The notes beneath the pieces are model-generated. The model worked only from the letters and a program-made list of their open reading frames with translations, did no database searches and had not been told where the DNA came from. Source: an uncultured Bacilli bacterium (GTDB taxonomy: Bacteria; Bacillota_I; Bacilli_A; RF39; UBA660). Taken from it: a DNA stretch of 33,350 nt. The stretch covers positions 1 to 33,350 of the forward strand of contig CANRHS010000006.1 in NCBI GenBank assembly GCA_947630495.1. The letters are read 5' to 3'. Every line of letters begins with the position of its first letter. Position 1 is the stretch's first letter. Of the stretch, positions 1 through 9,358 are shown piece after piece. The position numbers and the translations under genes were made by a program.

Positions 1-672
1 AACTTAGAAATTATTAATTTAAATAATGATTATATTATTCTAAATCATTATTCAAATATTTATATATTATTTGATAAATATTATAATATATTCGGAGTAG
101 AAGATTTAAGTAATCTTCCTAAAGAAGAATTATCTATGAAAACATCACTTATCTATAATTATTATTTAAATACTCCAGATGGTGTTATTTCTCTTTTTAA
201 ATTTCCTTATCCATTTCAAAATTTTACTTTAAAAAATATAATAGATATAGGAAGTAATGTTGATATTATAGATTTAAATCTTAATCTTACTTCAATAACT
301 AATGAAGAAGATAAAATTAATTACAAACGAGAAATAGGAATATTTTCTTATCTTAAGTTTTTAAGTATAGAAATCAATAATTATTTTATTAATTCTTATA
401 AAATGAAATTATTAAATTTAAACCTTCCTAATATATATTTATATGTTATGTCTTTAATTAATAAAGTAAATAGTAATACTAATTATAAAGATATTCTAAG
501 TAATATTGGAGAAAGTATTGATAATAATAGATTAAGTTATCTATTATATAATATTAGTAATTTACTAATAGAAGAAAGTAAAAATAATAATAATGATTTA
601 GATATCTTAGCTAATTCTTTATTAAAGAAAGATACTAATAAATCATTAAAAAAGATGCCAAAAATTTCTTAA
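1..672 (+). CDS. Hypothetical protein, 5'-truncated by window edge
   Basis: Frame 1 is open from base 1 into the listed 136..672 ORF (NLEIINLNNDYIILNHYSNIYILFDKYY...MKTSLIYNYY), so the 136 ATG is probably internal. Ile/Asn/Leu-rich, no recognised family. Confidence 0.7.
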   Translation, partial: NLEIINLNNDYIILNHYSNIYILFDKYYNIFGVEDLSNLPKEELSMKTSLIYNYYLNTPDGVISLFKFPYPFQNFTLKNIIDIGSNVDIIDLNLNLTSITNEEDKINYKREIGIFSYLKFLSIEINNYFINSYKMKLLNLNLPNIYLYVMSLINKVNSNTNYKDILSNIGESIDNNRLSYLLYNISNLLIEESKNNNNDLDILANSLLKKDTNKSLKKMPKIS

Positions 673-691
673 AAAATATTAAAAATTTACT

Positions 692-720
692 TGACAAATT
701 GGGACTTTTAGATTATTATA
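692..720 (+). promoter_or_regulatory. Sigma-A-type promoter for the leader RNA/857 CDS
   Basis: TTGACA (692-697), 17-nt spacer, TATTAT (715-720). Confidence 0.7.
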
Positions 721-726
721 GTAATC

Positions 727-826
727 ACCAATTCGGATTTTAGGCGAATTGGTCGCTAGTATCACACTAGCCAACCCCTTTTTATTCTTTTTAAGGGAGT
801 GTCCACAGGGGGTGGCACTCCTTTTT
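727..826 (+). ncRNA. Structured 5' leader with three consecutive hairpins, the last terminator-like
   Basis: ACCAATTCG(727-735)/CGAATTGGT(745-753); GCTAGT(755-760)/ACTAGC(766-771); AAGGGAGTG-u-CCAC(793-806)/GTGG-CACTCCTTT(812-824) followed by T residues. AACCCCTTT(773-781) is a perfect complement of AAAGGGGTT(836-844) near the RBS. Confidence 0.55.
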
Positions 827-856
827 AGTTTATTTAAAGGGGTTATGGGGGTTAAT

Positions 857-1795
857 ATGACACATGAAGATATTAAATTAATTGATAAATTAATAAAACT
901 ATCTTTAACTATTTTAACTACTACTAAAGATTTAGTTACTAAAGATTATAAAACTACTTTAAAGAAATTAAATAGTCTTATATCTTTTGAAAATGAATTT
1001 TATCAATCTATTAATTTTAATAATATATTAGATTATTTAAAATATCTAGATGGTATAAGTGATGCTAATATTTTAACGGATTATGAATTAGTTATAGATG
1101 GAAAAGATATTGATTTAGCTAAAAGAAGAATTATAAATAAGTTAAAATATTTACATAAAGAAAAAACTATTATTACTTATCAAGAATCTTATAATAATAT
1201 AGAAGCTAAAGTACCAATAGATTCTAAGTTTTATTTAAATAAATCTTTAAAAGAAGATTTTATTAATATCTTTATCTTTAAATTAGAAGAATTAATTAAT
1301 AATTCTAAATATAATCTATATAAAGATAAATTATTAGAAATAAAATATTTAATTAGTTATTTAAACCCTAGTTTAAATATAATAAATAATTCTAAAGATA
1401 AATTATATTTAAATTCTAAATCTTTATCTTCAATATTAAATATAGATAAATATTATTATAAATATTTAAATAGTTATTTACAAAAAGAATTTATTTATAA
1501 TATTAAACCATCTTTAATATCTATTCTTTTAACTAATAATTTAGATTATAATAATTATAATGAAATAATAAGAATATTAATTAATATTACTTTAATTAAA
1601 TCTTATTTAGTATTTAAAAATAATAAAAATATTACTATTAATTTAAATTTTCATGATATAATTAGATTGTATAATAAAAATAATACAAGAAGTATTACTA
1701 TTTTAGAAAGTATTCTAAGTAATAAGCATGATACTAATATAGTAATGCAAGAATTAAGAGGGATATATGAATATGAAAGTAGTAAAGGATTTTAA
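857..1795 (+). CDS. Hypothetical protein (start corrected from 749)
   Basis: In-frame ATG at 857 (MTHEDIKLIDK) is preceded by a G-rich RBS (GGGGG, 847-851). The 749-856 part of the listed ORF lies inside the structured leader. Confidence 0.7.
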   Translation: MTHEDIKLIDKLIKLSLTILTTTKDLVTKDYKTTLKKLNSLISFENEFYQSINFNNILDYLKYLDGISDANILTDYELVIDGKDIDLAKRRIINKLKYLHKEKTIITYQESYNNIEAKVPIDSKFYLNKSLKEDFINIFIFKLEELINNSKYNLYKDKLLEIKYLISYLNPSLNIINNSKDKLYLNSKSLSSILNIDKYYYKYLNSYLQKEFIYNIKPSLISILLTNNLDYNNYNEIIRILINITLIKSYLVFKNNKNITINLNFHDIIRLYNKNNTRSITILESILSNKHDTNIVMQELRGIYEYESSKGF

Positions 1796-2618
1796 AGATT
1801 ATGAGATAATTGATGCTAGTTTAGGCATGAAGTATGAAAGATGGGGTAATGTTTATTTATTAAGACCAGACCCTTTAGTTATGTGGGATAGTAAATTAGA
1901 AACAAGTAAGTTAGATGCTATTTACCATCGTAGTAATAAAGGTGGTGGATACTGGGAAAATAAAAGGAATATTAATACCTTTAATGTTAGTTATAAAGAT
2001 TTAAAGTTTAATTTAAAGCAAATGGGTTTTAAACATACAGGTTTATTTCCAGAACAAGCTATTAACTGGGACTTTTTAAGAAGTAAAATTAAAGATAAAA
2101 AGGATGTTAAAGTTTTAAATTTATTTGCTTATACGGGGGCTATGTCAGTTGCTGCTTTAAAAGAAGGAGCGAGTGTTGTTCATGTTGATTCATCAAGGGG
2201 AATGATTGAATGGGCTAAAGAGAATGTTAAATTAAATAATTTGGAAGATAGACCCATCAGATTTTTAGTAGATGACTGCATAAAGTTTGTTAAAAGAGAA
2301 ATTAGACGTGGTAATAATTATGATGTAATCGTGATGGATCCACCTAGTTATGGAAAAGGTGCAAATGGAGAAATCTGGTCTCTTGAAAAGGATTTATTTA
2401 ATTTAATCAATCTCTGTCAAGAATTGTTATCAGATACTCCTATTCTATTCATGGTTAATTCTTATTCAGGATTATCACCTCAAGTTTTAGAAAATATTTT
2501 AAAACTAACTAATAAAAATAAAAATGTAAATATTTATTCTTATGAAATAGGACTTCCAATTACTAAGAATGATTTAGTACTTCCATGTGGTATAACGGGA
2601 GTAATTGAATATGAATAA
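1773..2618 (+). CDS. Class I SAM-dependent methyltransferase (RlmI/PF10672-like)
   Basis: VLNLFAYTGAMSVAALKEGASVVHVDSSRGMIEWAKEN and VIMDPPSYGKG motifs. ATG at 1773 overlaps the end of the upstream ORF. Confidence 0.85.
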   Translation: MKVVKDFKDYEIIDASLGMKYERWGNVYLLRPDPLVMWDSKLETSKLDAIYHRSNKGGGYWENKRNINTFNVSYKDLKFNLKQMGFKHTGLFPEQAINWDFLRSKIKDKKDVKVLNLFAYTGAMSVAALKEGASVVHVDSSRGMIEWAKENVKLNNLEDRPIRFLVDDCIKFVKREIRRGNNYDVIVMDPPSYGKGANGEIWSLEKDLFNLINLCQELLSDTPILFMVNSYSGLSPQVLENILKLTNKNKNVNIYSYEIGLPITKNDLVLPCGITGVIEYE

Positions 2619-3273
2619 TTTAAATATTTTATATGAAGATAATCATCTAATAGTTGTTATTAAGCCAAAAGATATTTTAAGTCAAGCGGATATTACTAAT
2701 CAAGAAGATATGCTTACTATCTTAAAAGACTATATTAAAAATAAATATAATAAACCTGGTAATGTTTATCTTGGTTTAGTTCATAGACTAGATAAGAAAA
2801 CAAGTGGTATCATGGTTTTTGCTAGAACTTCCAAAGCTGCTAAGAGATTACAAGAATCAATTAAGAATAAAACTTTTAAGAAAACTTATTTAGCAGTAGT
2901 TCATGGAAAAGTTCCAAATGAAGGTACTTACATAGATTACCTAGAAAAGCAAGGAACAAGAAGCGTTATTTCAACTAAAGAAAAAGGAAAGTATGCAGAA
3001 CTTGATTTTAAAAGATTAGATTATAATGCAAAAGAAAATTTATCTTTAGTAGAAATAAATTTAAAAACAGGTCGTAATCATCAAATAAGACTTCAGTTTG
3101 CAAGTAGAAACTTTCCTTTATATGGTGATGATAAATATGGTAATGACCAAAATAAAACTTTAGGTCTATTTGCATATAAATTAGAATTTCCTCATCCAAC
3201 TACTAAAGAGATATTATCTTTTAAATCTATTCCAGATTATGAACCATTTAAAAACTTCAAGATTAAGCCTTGA
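2611..3273 (+). CDS. RluA-family pseudouridine synthase
   Basis: VHRLDKKTSGIMVFARTSKAA (HRLD motif), KTYLAVVHGKVP, LKTGRNHQIRLQFA. Overlaps the upstream stop. Confidence 0.92.
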   Translation: MNNLNILYEDNHLIVVIKPKDILSQADITNQEDMLTILKDYIKNKYNKPGNVYLGLVHRLDKKTSGIMVFARTSKAAKRLQESIKNKTFKKTYLAVVHGKVPNEGTYIDYLEKQGTRSVISTKEKGKYAELDFKRLDYNAKENLSLVEINLKTGRNHQIRLQFASRNFPLYGDDKYGNDQNKTLGLFAYKLEFPHPTTKEILSFKSIPDYEPFKNFKIKP

Positions 3274-3279
3274 AGTTTT
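3251..3279. terminator. Bidirectional terminator shared by convergent rluA-like and folD genes
   Basis: AAAACTTCAAG-attaagc-CTTGAAGTTTT, 11-bp perfect stem overlapping both stop codons. Confidence 0.8.
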
Positions 3280-4099
3280 ATTTACCTGCTTCATAAACAT
3301 TTTCCATTAAACTAATAACGGTCATTGGTCCAACTCCTCCAGGAACAGGAGTCATTAAACTAGCTTTATCTATGCAAGCAGCATCAACATCTCCATATAA
3401 TTTACCGTCTACTCTATTGATACCAACATCAATGATAATAGCATTATCTTTAACCATATCTTTAGTTATTAAACCTTTCTTGCCTACAGCAACGATTAAA
3501 ATATCAGCTTCCCTTGTATAAGATTTTAAATCTTTAGTTTTCGAATGACACAAAGTAACTGTTGCATTTCTATGAAGTAATAAATGGAAAAGTGGAAGAC
3601 CTACTAATTCACTTCTACCTACAATTACTATTCTCTTACCAATAACATCAATCTTATAAGAATCAAGTAAAGTCATTACTCCTTTAGGAGTACAAGGTAT
3701 TAAAGAATGTTCATTTTTAACTAACTTTAATAAACTATTATTAGTAAGACCATCTACATCTTTTAAAGAAGAAACGCTATTTAAGACCTTATCTTTATCT
3801 ATATTACTAGGAAGTGGTAGTTGAACTATTATTCCCGTTATACTAGAGTCTTTGTTTAATTCTTCTATTTCTTTGATCAAATCAGAGGTTGTAATAACAT
3901 CAAAGTGTAAGTTTTTAAAATTATAGCCAACTTCTTGAGCCATCTTTTCTTTTTGCCCTACATAAACTTTACTTGCTGGATTATCACCTACACTTATTAC
4001 TACTAAAGTTAACTTAGAAGATAACTTAGCAATCTTTTCTTTTAATAATTCCTTTCTTTCTAAACTAATCTTTTTACCATCAATTATTTTTTCATTCAT
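3278..4099 (-). CDS. folD: Bifunctional methylenetetrahydrofolate dehydrogenase/cyclohydrolase FolD
   Basis: VGDNPASKVYVGQKEK, GIIVQLPLP, KDVDGLT, IVGRSELVGLPLFHLLLHRNATVTLCHS, TPVPGGVGPMT. Confidence 0.97.
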   Translation of the reverse strand: MNEKIIDGKKISLERKELLKEKIAKLSSKLTLVVISVGDNPASKVYVGQKEKMAQEVGYNFKNLHFDVITTSDLIKEIEELNKDSSITGIIVQLPLPSNIDKDKVLNSVSSLKDVDGLTNNSLLKLVKNEHSLIPCTPKGVMTLLDSYKIDVIGKRIVIVGRSELVGLPLFHLLLHRNATVTLCHSKTKDLKSYTREADILIVAVGKKGLITKDMVKDNAIIIDVGINRVDGKLYGDVDAACIDKASLMTPVPGGVGPMTVISLMENVYEAGK

Positions 4100-4739
4100 A
4101 ATTACGCATTTCCTTTCTTAATAATTTATAATTTGGGATTATCTTCTCAACTAAACTCCAAAAACTCTTAGAGTGATCAGGATAAACTAAATGAGATAAT
4201 TCATGAGCTATTACATAATCTAAATATTTTATATCTTTTTTTATTAATTCTAAATTTAAAGTAACTCTTTTAGTTCTAACATTACATACTCCCCATCTTG
4301 TTTTCATACTTCTAATTGTTAAACTTGGATAAGGAATAGAAGTTGGAAAAATATTATAAATCTTATCTAATTCTTCTTGAAAGATAACTTTAGCTTGTTT
4401 TAATAACCATTTATTTATATCATAATCCTTATTTATTAAAAGTCTTGTTTCTCTTAAGATAGCGTCTTTTGTATTTAAATAAACGATATCATACTTCTTC
4501 CCTAGATACGTGAATGTTTCTTCTTGTTCTTTTCTTCTTGATTGTCTCTCGTACATTCTAATAATTGCTTTCTTATTATCTTCAATTAACTTTAATATTT
4601 CCTTATCTTTTGTATAATAATTAGTTGTAACATAGATATTTAAATCATCATTTACTCTTAAATAAGTATTTTTATTAGTTTTCTTTCTAACTATTATTAC
4701 TTCAAATTCTTGATTATCTATAACTACTTTCATATCCAT
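4092..4739 (-). CDS. YgjP-like M48-type metallopeptidase
   Basis: RSMKTRWGVCN...YVIAHELSHLVYPDHSKSFW, HExxH with downstream H. Confidence 0.85.
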   Translation of the reverse strand: MDMKVVIDNQEFEVIIVRKKTNKNTYLRVNDDLNIYVTTNYYTKDKEILKLIEDNKKAIIRMYERQSRRKEQEETFTYLGKKYDIVYLNTKDAILRETRLLINKDYDINKWLLKQAKVIFQEELDKIYNIFPTSIPYPSLTIRSMKTRWGVCNVRTKRVTLNLELIKKDIKYLDYVIAHELSHLVYPDHSKSFWSLVEKIIPNYKLLRKEMRNYE

Positions 4740-4763
4740 CCCTTTTAATTATAACATGAAAAG

Positions 4764-4787
4764 AAAAAAACAGGTAGAAAAACCTGT
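4764..4787 (-). terminator. Intrinsic terminator of the 4788-6047 gene
   Basis: ACAGGT(4770-4775)/ACCTGT(4782-4787) followed on the minus strand by a T7 run; directly after the stop codon. Confidence 0.75.
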
Positions 4788-6047
4788 CTATTTTACACAT
4801 TTTGTTCGATATCTATATTGGGTAATTTCACTTCCATCTAATTTTTGATATCCATCTGGCATATTACTTTCTAAGATATAATCTGTATAAATTAATTTTT
4901 TATCAATTGTTCTTGATTTATAATATGTAACATTTTTAGTTTCTGTAATCGTATCACGATATTTATAATATTTAACTGTTTTATATTTAGTAACATTATC
5001 ACATACTTGTTTTTGATAAGTACAAGTAACTTTTCCAATTCCTTTCGTTGTACATTTTAAAGCATTGTTATCCCAAGAAGTTCTATTAACTGTATAAGTT
5101 TCAGTACTACAACTCTTTGTAGAGTATGGTTCACTTTCACTCTTAGTTTTAATTTCTCGTCCTTCTTTTGATTTAGGTTTTTTAGTTGAATATTTACTCC
5201 AATCAGTTGTAGTTGTTATTTCAGTATCTCTATTTGTAACAGCAACTTCTAACTTATCATTTCCTGTAATTACTTCCGTTGTTTCAGGACTCCATTCTCC
5301 ATATACAATTTCTTCTTTATATCCTTTAACTAAAACTCTAGATTCTACTTCTAAATTTGGATCGCTTTTAATTTCGGTTGTCCATTCTCCAAATTCTTGA
5401 CATACAGGTACTGTTGGTACAGTAGTTGATTCATTATTTTCTGAATTATTATTACTATTATCATTGTTATCATTACTATCTGCTGGTTCTTCTTCATCTT
5501 CAGAAATATAATTTTCTCCATTACAAGTTAAACAATTAAAATCTAAATCATAATAATAAACTCTTTTTTCTTCATTACTAGGACAATTTAAATATATTTC
5601 TAACATGTAATCATTACTATTCTTAGTCATACTAATATATGATGTATTATAACCACATACTTTAGAATCATAATCTAATACTTCTGTAATTAATTTTTCA
5701 TCTATTAAACTTTTAACATTAATAGTTTTAGTTTCCCCTTTTTCAGTAGGAAGATTACCATCTATAAAGAAATATTTAATAGCAGTTTCTCTTAAAATAT
5801 CAATATTACTATCAAATACTAAACCACTATCAACTTTATTTTCTTCTTTCTTATCTTCTTTCTTAAAATTATTTTTTAAACTAAAGAATAAGAATATTAA
5901 TAAAGCAACTATTAATAAAATTAATATTATTTTTAATATTAAATTTTTATTAGAAAATGGTTTTCTTGGTTCTCCTTCTCCATTCTCATCATTTTCAACT
6001 TCATCTAAGTAAGCATCATAATCAAATTCATTTTCCTCAGTATACAT
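4788..6047 (-). CDS. Hypothetical single-TM surface protein with Asp/Asn/Ser-rich linker
   Basis: KNLILKIILILLIVALLIFLFFSL TM segment, acidic N-terminus, Lys/Thr/Tyr-rich extracellular region. Confidence 0.7.
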   Translation of the reverse strand: MYTEENEFDYDAYLDEVENDENGEGEPRKPFSNKNLILKIILILLIVALLIFLFFSLKNNFKKEDKKEENKVDSGLVFDSNIDILRETAIKYFFIDGNLPTEKGETKTINVKSLIDEKLITEVLDYDSKVCGYNTSYISMTKNSNDYMLEIYLNCPSNEEKRVYYYDLDFNCLTCNGENYISEDEEEPADSNDNNDNSNNNSENNESTTVPTVPVCQEFGEWTTEIKSDPNLEVESRVLVKGYKEEIVYGEWSPETTEVITGNDKLEVAVTNRDTEITTTTDWSKYSTKKPKSKEGREIKTKSESEPYSTKSCSTETYTVNRTSWDNNALKCTTKGIGKVTCTYQKQVCDNVTKYKTVKYYKYRDTITETKNVTYYKSRTIDKKLIYTDYILESNMPDGYQKLDGSEITQYRYRTKCVK

Positions 6048-6074
6048 ATACTTTCCCCCCTAAAAACTGCCTAT

Positions 6075-6103
6075 ATTATACTATAATTATTCATAAATGT
6101 CAA
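6075..6103 (-). promoter_or_regulatory. Promoter of the 4788-6047 gene
   Basis: Minus strand TTGACA (6098-6103), 17-nt spacer, TATAAT (6075-6080). Confidence 0.8.
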
Positions 6104-6122
6104 ATAATTTTTTAAAAGCACT

Positions 6123-6145
6123 AAAAAAATAGGATTAATCCTATT
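6123..6145 (-). terminator. Terminator of the 6159-7034 gene
   Basis: AATAGGATTAATCCTATT palindrome (6128-6145), with a T-run on the minus strand. Confidence 0.55.
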
Positions 6146-6158
6146 ACTTTTAGTTAGT

Positions 6159-7034
6159 TTAAGCAACTTTTGATTTGCCTGATTCTATGATTTCAAGTAC
6201 TTCAGAAACTGGTATTTCAACGACCTTAGCAATCATTTCAATGGGAACACCATTGGCATTTAAATTTGCTATTATTTGTTTTCTTGCTCTAATTATTCCA
6301 ATAGTATATCCTCCCATATAAGAATCTGCTGCTCTTGTATTCTCTTCTAATTCCTTAGTCCACATATTCTCCTCCTTCTTAGATAGTTCCACTATCTTAC
6401 TATAATAATCTTCTAGTAAGGGTTCATTCTTTACAATACTCTTCAATTCATCTTCATCATCAATTGTTAGTAATTTATAAAGTTTTTCTCCATCTGTAAC
6501 ATCATTGTAGCAAGTATTTTTGTATTTGTCAAGATTGACATGCTCAATTTCGAATAAATTTTTATTTTTTAAAGCATTAGCTGGTATATTAATAATCTCA
6601 CGTGGTGCTACTACTTCTTTTAATTCATCAGTTGAAAACCAATTTAAACTTATAAGACAAAAAGTATTAATATATTTATAATAACCAACTTTTTTTAATT
6701 CCTCTTCGCTTATAGTTTTCTTATTTTTCTTCTTATATTTATTCAAACAAATTATTGATAAATAAATCGTATTTCGTATATAATTACCATCACTATTGTT
6801 ATTCATTTCTATTATGAATTCATATTCTTCATAATAGAAATGAAAGTCAACTGTTTTTCTAGCATCATAAACATTTATCCGTTCTAGTTTAGTATCATCA
6901 ACAAATACTTTTCCATGAACATCAGAATAAGTAAGATTAAGTCTCTTCATAACAATCCATTCAATAAAATTTAGATTATTTCTACTGAATAAATCATTGA
7001 AATCAGAATCAGTTCTTACTTTTCGAAGTTTCAT
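6159..7034 (-). CDS. PD-(D/E)XK nuclease family transposase/Rpn-like protein
   Basis: DFNDLFSRNNLNFIEWIVMKR..., D-x(n)-EFIIEMNNN core, C-terminal NANGVPIEMIAKVVEIPVSEVLEII, as in PDDEXK_2 proteins. Confidence 0.75.
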   Translation of the reverse strand: MKLRKVRTDSDFNDLFSRNNLNFIEWIVMKRLNLTYSDVHGKVFVDDTKLERINVYDARKTVDFHFYYEEYEFIIEMNNNSDGNYIRNTIYLSIICLNKYKKKNKKTISEEELKKVGYYKYINTFCLISLNWFSTDELKEVVAPREIINIPANALKNKNLFEIEHVNLDKYKNTCYNDVTDGEKLYKLLTIDDEDELKSIVKNEPLLEDYYSKIVELSKKEENMWTKELEENTRAADSYMGGYTIGIIRARKQIIANLNANGVPIEMIAKVVEIPVSEVLEIIESGKSKVA

Positions 7035-7204
7035 TCTAAATTAACTATAAAGGATAAATTAAAATTTGTCAAAAATGCTAGATTTTGAAATTCTATGAAA
7101 ATTTTCTGAAATCTCGAAATTCCCCTTAGAGCAAATTCCAGGTTTTCAAGAAAAAAATCAGCAATTTTAGAAATTCCCCGATTTTTGATTGACGAAATTT
7201 TACA

Positions 7205-8041
7205 CTATTTTTTTTCAGACTCATTATATTTTTCTTTAAAACTATGGTAACTTCCATTTCTTCTATATCCTAAAACACAATTTAAATTAATATTATCTAA
7301 CGATTTAAAGATATTATAATCAACATTGATATTAGTTTTCTTTAATTCTTTAATTAAATTCTTTACTTCTTGTCTTTTACTAGTTAAATTATCTTGTTTT
7401 GTTACTTGTTCTGTGAATTTACATGCACAATTTAGAAATTTTAAATCATTACTTTTACTCCAAGCAATAATATCTTCTTCTCTTATTAAATACATTGGTC
7501 TAATAAGTTCTAAACCAGGGAAATTCTCGCTATGAAGTTTAGGCATCATCGTTTTAACCTCTGCTCCATATAACATTGATAAAAGAGTTGTTTCAATAAC
7601 ATCATCAAAATGATGACCTAAAGCAATTTTATTACAACCTAGTTCTTTGGCTTTATTATAAAGACATCCTCTTCGCATTCTAGCACATAAATAACAAGGA
7701 CTCTTATCAATAGTTGTTACAATATCAAAGATATCACTTTCAAAGATTTCAATATTCAAATTCAATGTTTTAGCATTCTCTTTGATTAAATCCAGATTTT
7801 TTTGATTATAACCAGGATTCATAACAACATAATAAGCCTCAAACTTAAACTTTCCATGTTTTATTAATTCTTCTATACATTTAGCCATTAAGAAGGAATC
7901 TTTACCGCCAGATATACAAATCATAACTTTATCATTTTCTTTAATTAATTCATATTCACTTACAGCTTTTACAAATCTACTCCATATTTCTTTTCGATAT
8001 TTCTTAATTATACTTCTTTCAATTTCTTGATATGTTACCAT
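7205..8041 (-). CDS. TtcA-family PP-loop ATPase (tRNA 2-thiolation type)
   Basis: MICISGGKDSFLMAKCIEEL PP-loop, CYLCARMRRGCLYNKAKELGCNKIALGHHFDDVIET, second CxxC-like motif NCACKF. ATG at 8041 has a good SD; the listed ORF extends to 8074. Confidence 0.88.
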   Translation of the reverse strand: MVTYQEIERSIIKKYRKEIWSRFVKAVSEYELIKENDKVMICISGGKDSFLMAKCIEELIKHGKFKFEAYYVVMNPGYNQKNLDLIKENAKTLNLNIEIFESDIFDIVTTIDKSPCYLCARMRRGCLYNKAKELGCNKIALGHHFDDVIETTLLSMLYGAEVKTMMPKLHSENFPGLELIRPMYLIREEDIIAWSKSNDLKFLNCACKFTEQVTKQDNLTSKRQEVKNLIKELKKTNINVDYNIFKSLDNINLNCVLGYRRNGSYHSFKEKYNESEKK

Positions 8042-8098
8042 TTTATCACTTCCAAACCTCATTAATTTTATCATAAAATATCTTTAAAGTAAAGAAAA

Positions 8099-8117
8099 GA
8101 AAGCATTAGCCTTCTTC
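8099..8117 (-). terminator. Possible weak terminator of the cohesin-like/M60 operon
   Basis: Minus-strand GAAGGC-TAAT-GCTTTT hairpin (6 bp with wobbles) followed by a T-rich stretch. Confidence 0.35.
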
Positions 8118-8146
8118 TATTTCAACTTCAAAAGAAAATTTTCATT

Positions 8147-9343
8147 TTAAAAATCTATTGTTTTTTTAGTTGTTGACTTGATATAAACGATTATTAAGAT
8201 ACCAACGACAATTAGAATAGCAACTACAGATGCTATCATTAATACTTTATTAGATTTAGTATCTTCTTCTGCCTCTGTATTTGCTTCATTATCTTGTTGA
8301 TCTTCATCAGTTATATCGTCTTGATTTAAATCTCCACCATCTAATATGGTATCATCCTCTAATTGAGGAGTATCAGTTTTATCAGTAGTTTCTCCATTTG
8401 AAGTTTCAACTTCTGTTTTATTAGTTGATCCTGATGTTCCTTGATTACTACCTGAATTAGTACCAACATTGGGTTTAGTAGTAGATGAATTATTATTTTG
8501 GTTAGAACTACTACTTGAATTATTAGAAGATTGATTATTATTTTCTATATCTTCTTGATCTTCATCATTATCAGTTGATGGAGTCGTTGGTTTATTATCT
8601 TCAGTTGGATTTTCTTCGGGTTTAGTTGTTGTTGATCCTTGATCTCCAGTAGATCCTGATGTATTTCCAGATTGACTACCTTGATTACCTGACTCATTTC
8701 CTGAAGATTCGCTTTCATTTCCTGATGACTCACCACCAGTTGTTGGTTTATCTTCTTCCTCTTTATCTTTATCATCATTATTATCTTTATCATTGTCTTC
8801 TTCTTTAGGTGGTTCTTTTTCTTCATCATTTGGCTTTTCTTCAACTTTTACTACATAAGTAAATTTCGAAGTATCACCTAAAGTAACATTAGAGTCTTCT
8901 AATTTAACATTTTTCCAATTGTTATCATTATAAGATAAAGCTATATAACTTATATTATAATCAACACTTTTCTTAGAAGTTGTTTCAAATTCTATTTTAC
9001 CTAACGATAATTCTTTTTTCTCATTTAGTAAATTATGTTCTGCTCCAACTCCCCCGGTTGTAACAATTATTCTTAAAGTATGATTAACAGCATCATAACT
9101 ATAAGTTTTAGTATATTTCTTAGTTGTAAATTCTTTATTAAATTCAAAATTCTTAACTTTAACTGTATCACTTATTTTATAGACTACATCAATTCCTCCA
9201 ACAAAACCTTCTTCAAAGTGAATTGTTGTATCAATTACCCCATTTGAACTTTCTTTAAATGCTAAAGTAGTTAAGGCATGAGAAGTAATTGAAGGGAAAA
9301 GCATGAAGATAAGTAATGCTAATTTTAATATGTTCTTTTTCAT
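8147..9343 (-). CDS. Membrane-anchored cohesin-like surface protein with long Ser/Asn/Gly/Thr-rich linker
   Basis: Signal peptide, roughly 130-aa beta-rich domain resembling cohesin/BACON-type folds, low-complexity linker, C-terminal TM VLMIASVVAILIVVGILIIVYIK plus Lys tail. Confidence 0.6.
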   Translation of the reverse strand: MKKNILKLALLIFMLFPSITSHALTTLAFKESSNGVIDTTIHFEEGFVGGIDVVYKISDTVKVKNFEFNKEFTTKKYTKTYSYDAVNHTLRIIVTTGGVGAEHNLLNEKKELSLGKIEFETTSKKSVDYNISYIALSYNDNNWKNVKLEDSNVTLGDTSKFTYVVKVEEKPNDEEKEPPKEEDNDKDNNDDKDKEEEDKPTTGGESSGNESESSGNESGNQGSQSGNTSGSTGDQGSTTTKPEENPTEDNKPTTPSTDNDEDQEDIENNNQSSNNSSSSSNQNNNSSTTKPNVGTNSGSNQGTSGSTNKTEVETSNGETTDKTDTPQLEDDTILDGGDLNQDDITDEDQQDNEANTEAEEDTKSNKVLMIASVVAILIVVGILIIVYIKSTTKKTIDF

Positions 9344-9358
9344 GTTCTTTCCCTCCTT

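Noticed and set aside
793-826. T-box riboswitch (AGGGGGTGGCACTCC resembles AGGGTGGNACCGCG)
   Set aside because: The leader is only about 130 nt, no Stem I/specifier loop is seen, the motif match is incomplete, and the downstream gene is not a recognisable aminoacylation or amino-acid gene.
749-856. N-terminal MVASITLANPFLFFLRECPQGVALLFSLFKGVMGVN of the listed 749-1795 ORF
   Set aside because: It is translated from the hairpin-rich leader; the better start is the ATG at 857 behind a G-rich RBS.
3008-3199. Minus-strand ORF of 63 aa
   Set aside because: Lies fully inside the RluA-like CDS on the opposite strand; antisense shadow ORF.
7326-7535. Plus-strand ORF of 69 aa
   Set aside because: Antisense to the TtcA-like CDS, no support.
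8545-8844. Minus-strand 99-aa Lys/Met-rich ORF
   Set aside because: Out-of-frame reading of the low-complexity linker of the 8147 protein.
8380-8860. DNA tandem repeat/minisatellite in the Ser/Asn/Gly-rich region
   Set aside because: Composition is biased but no regular DNA period was visible; treated as a disordered protein linker.
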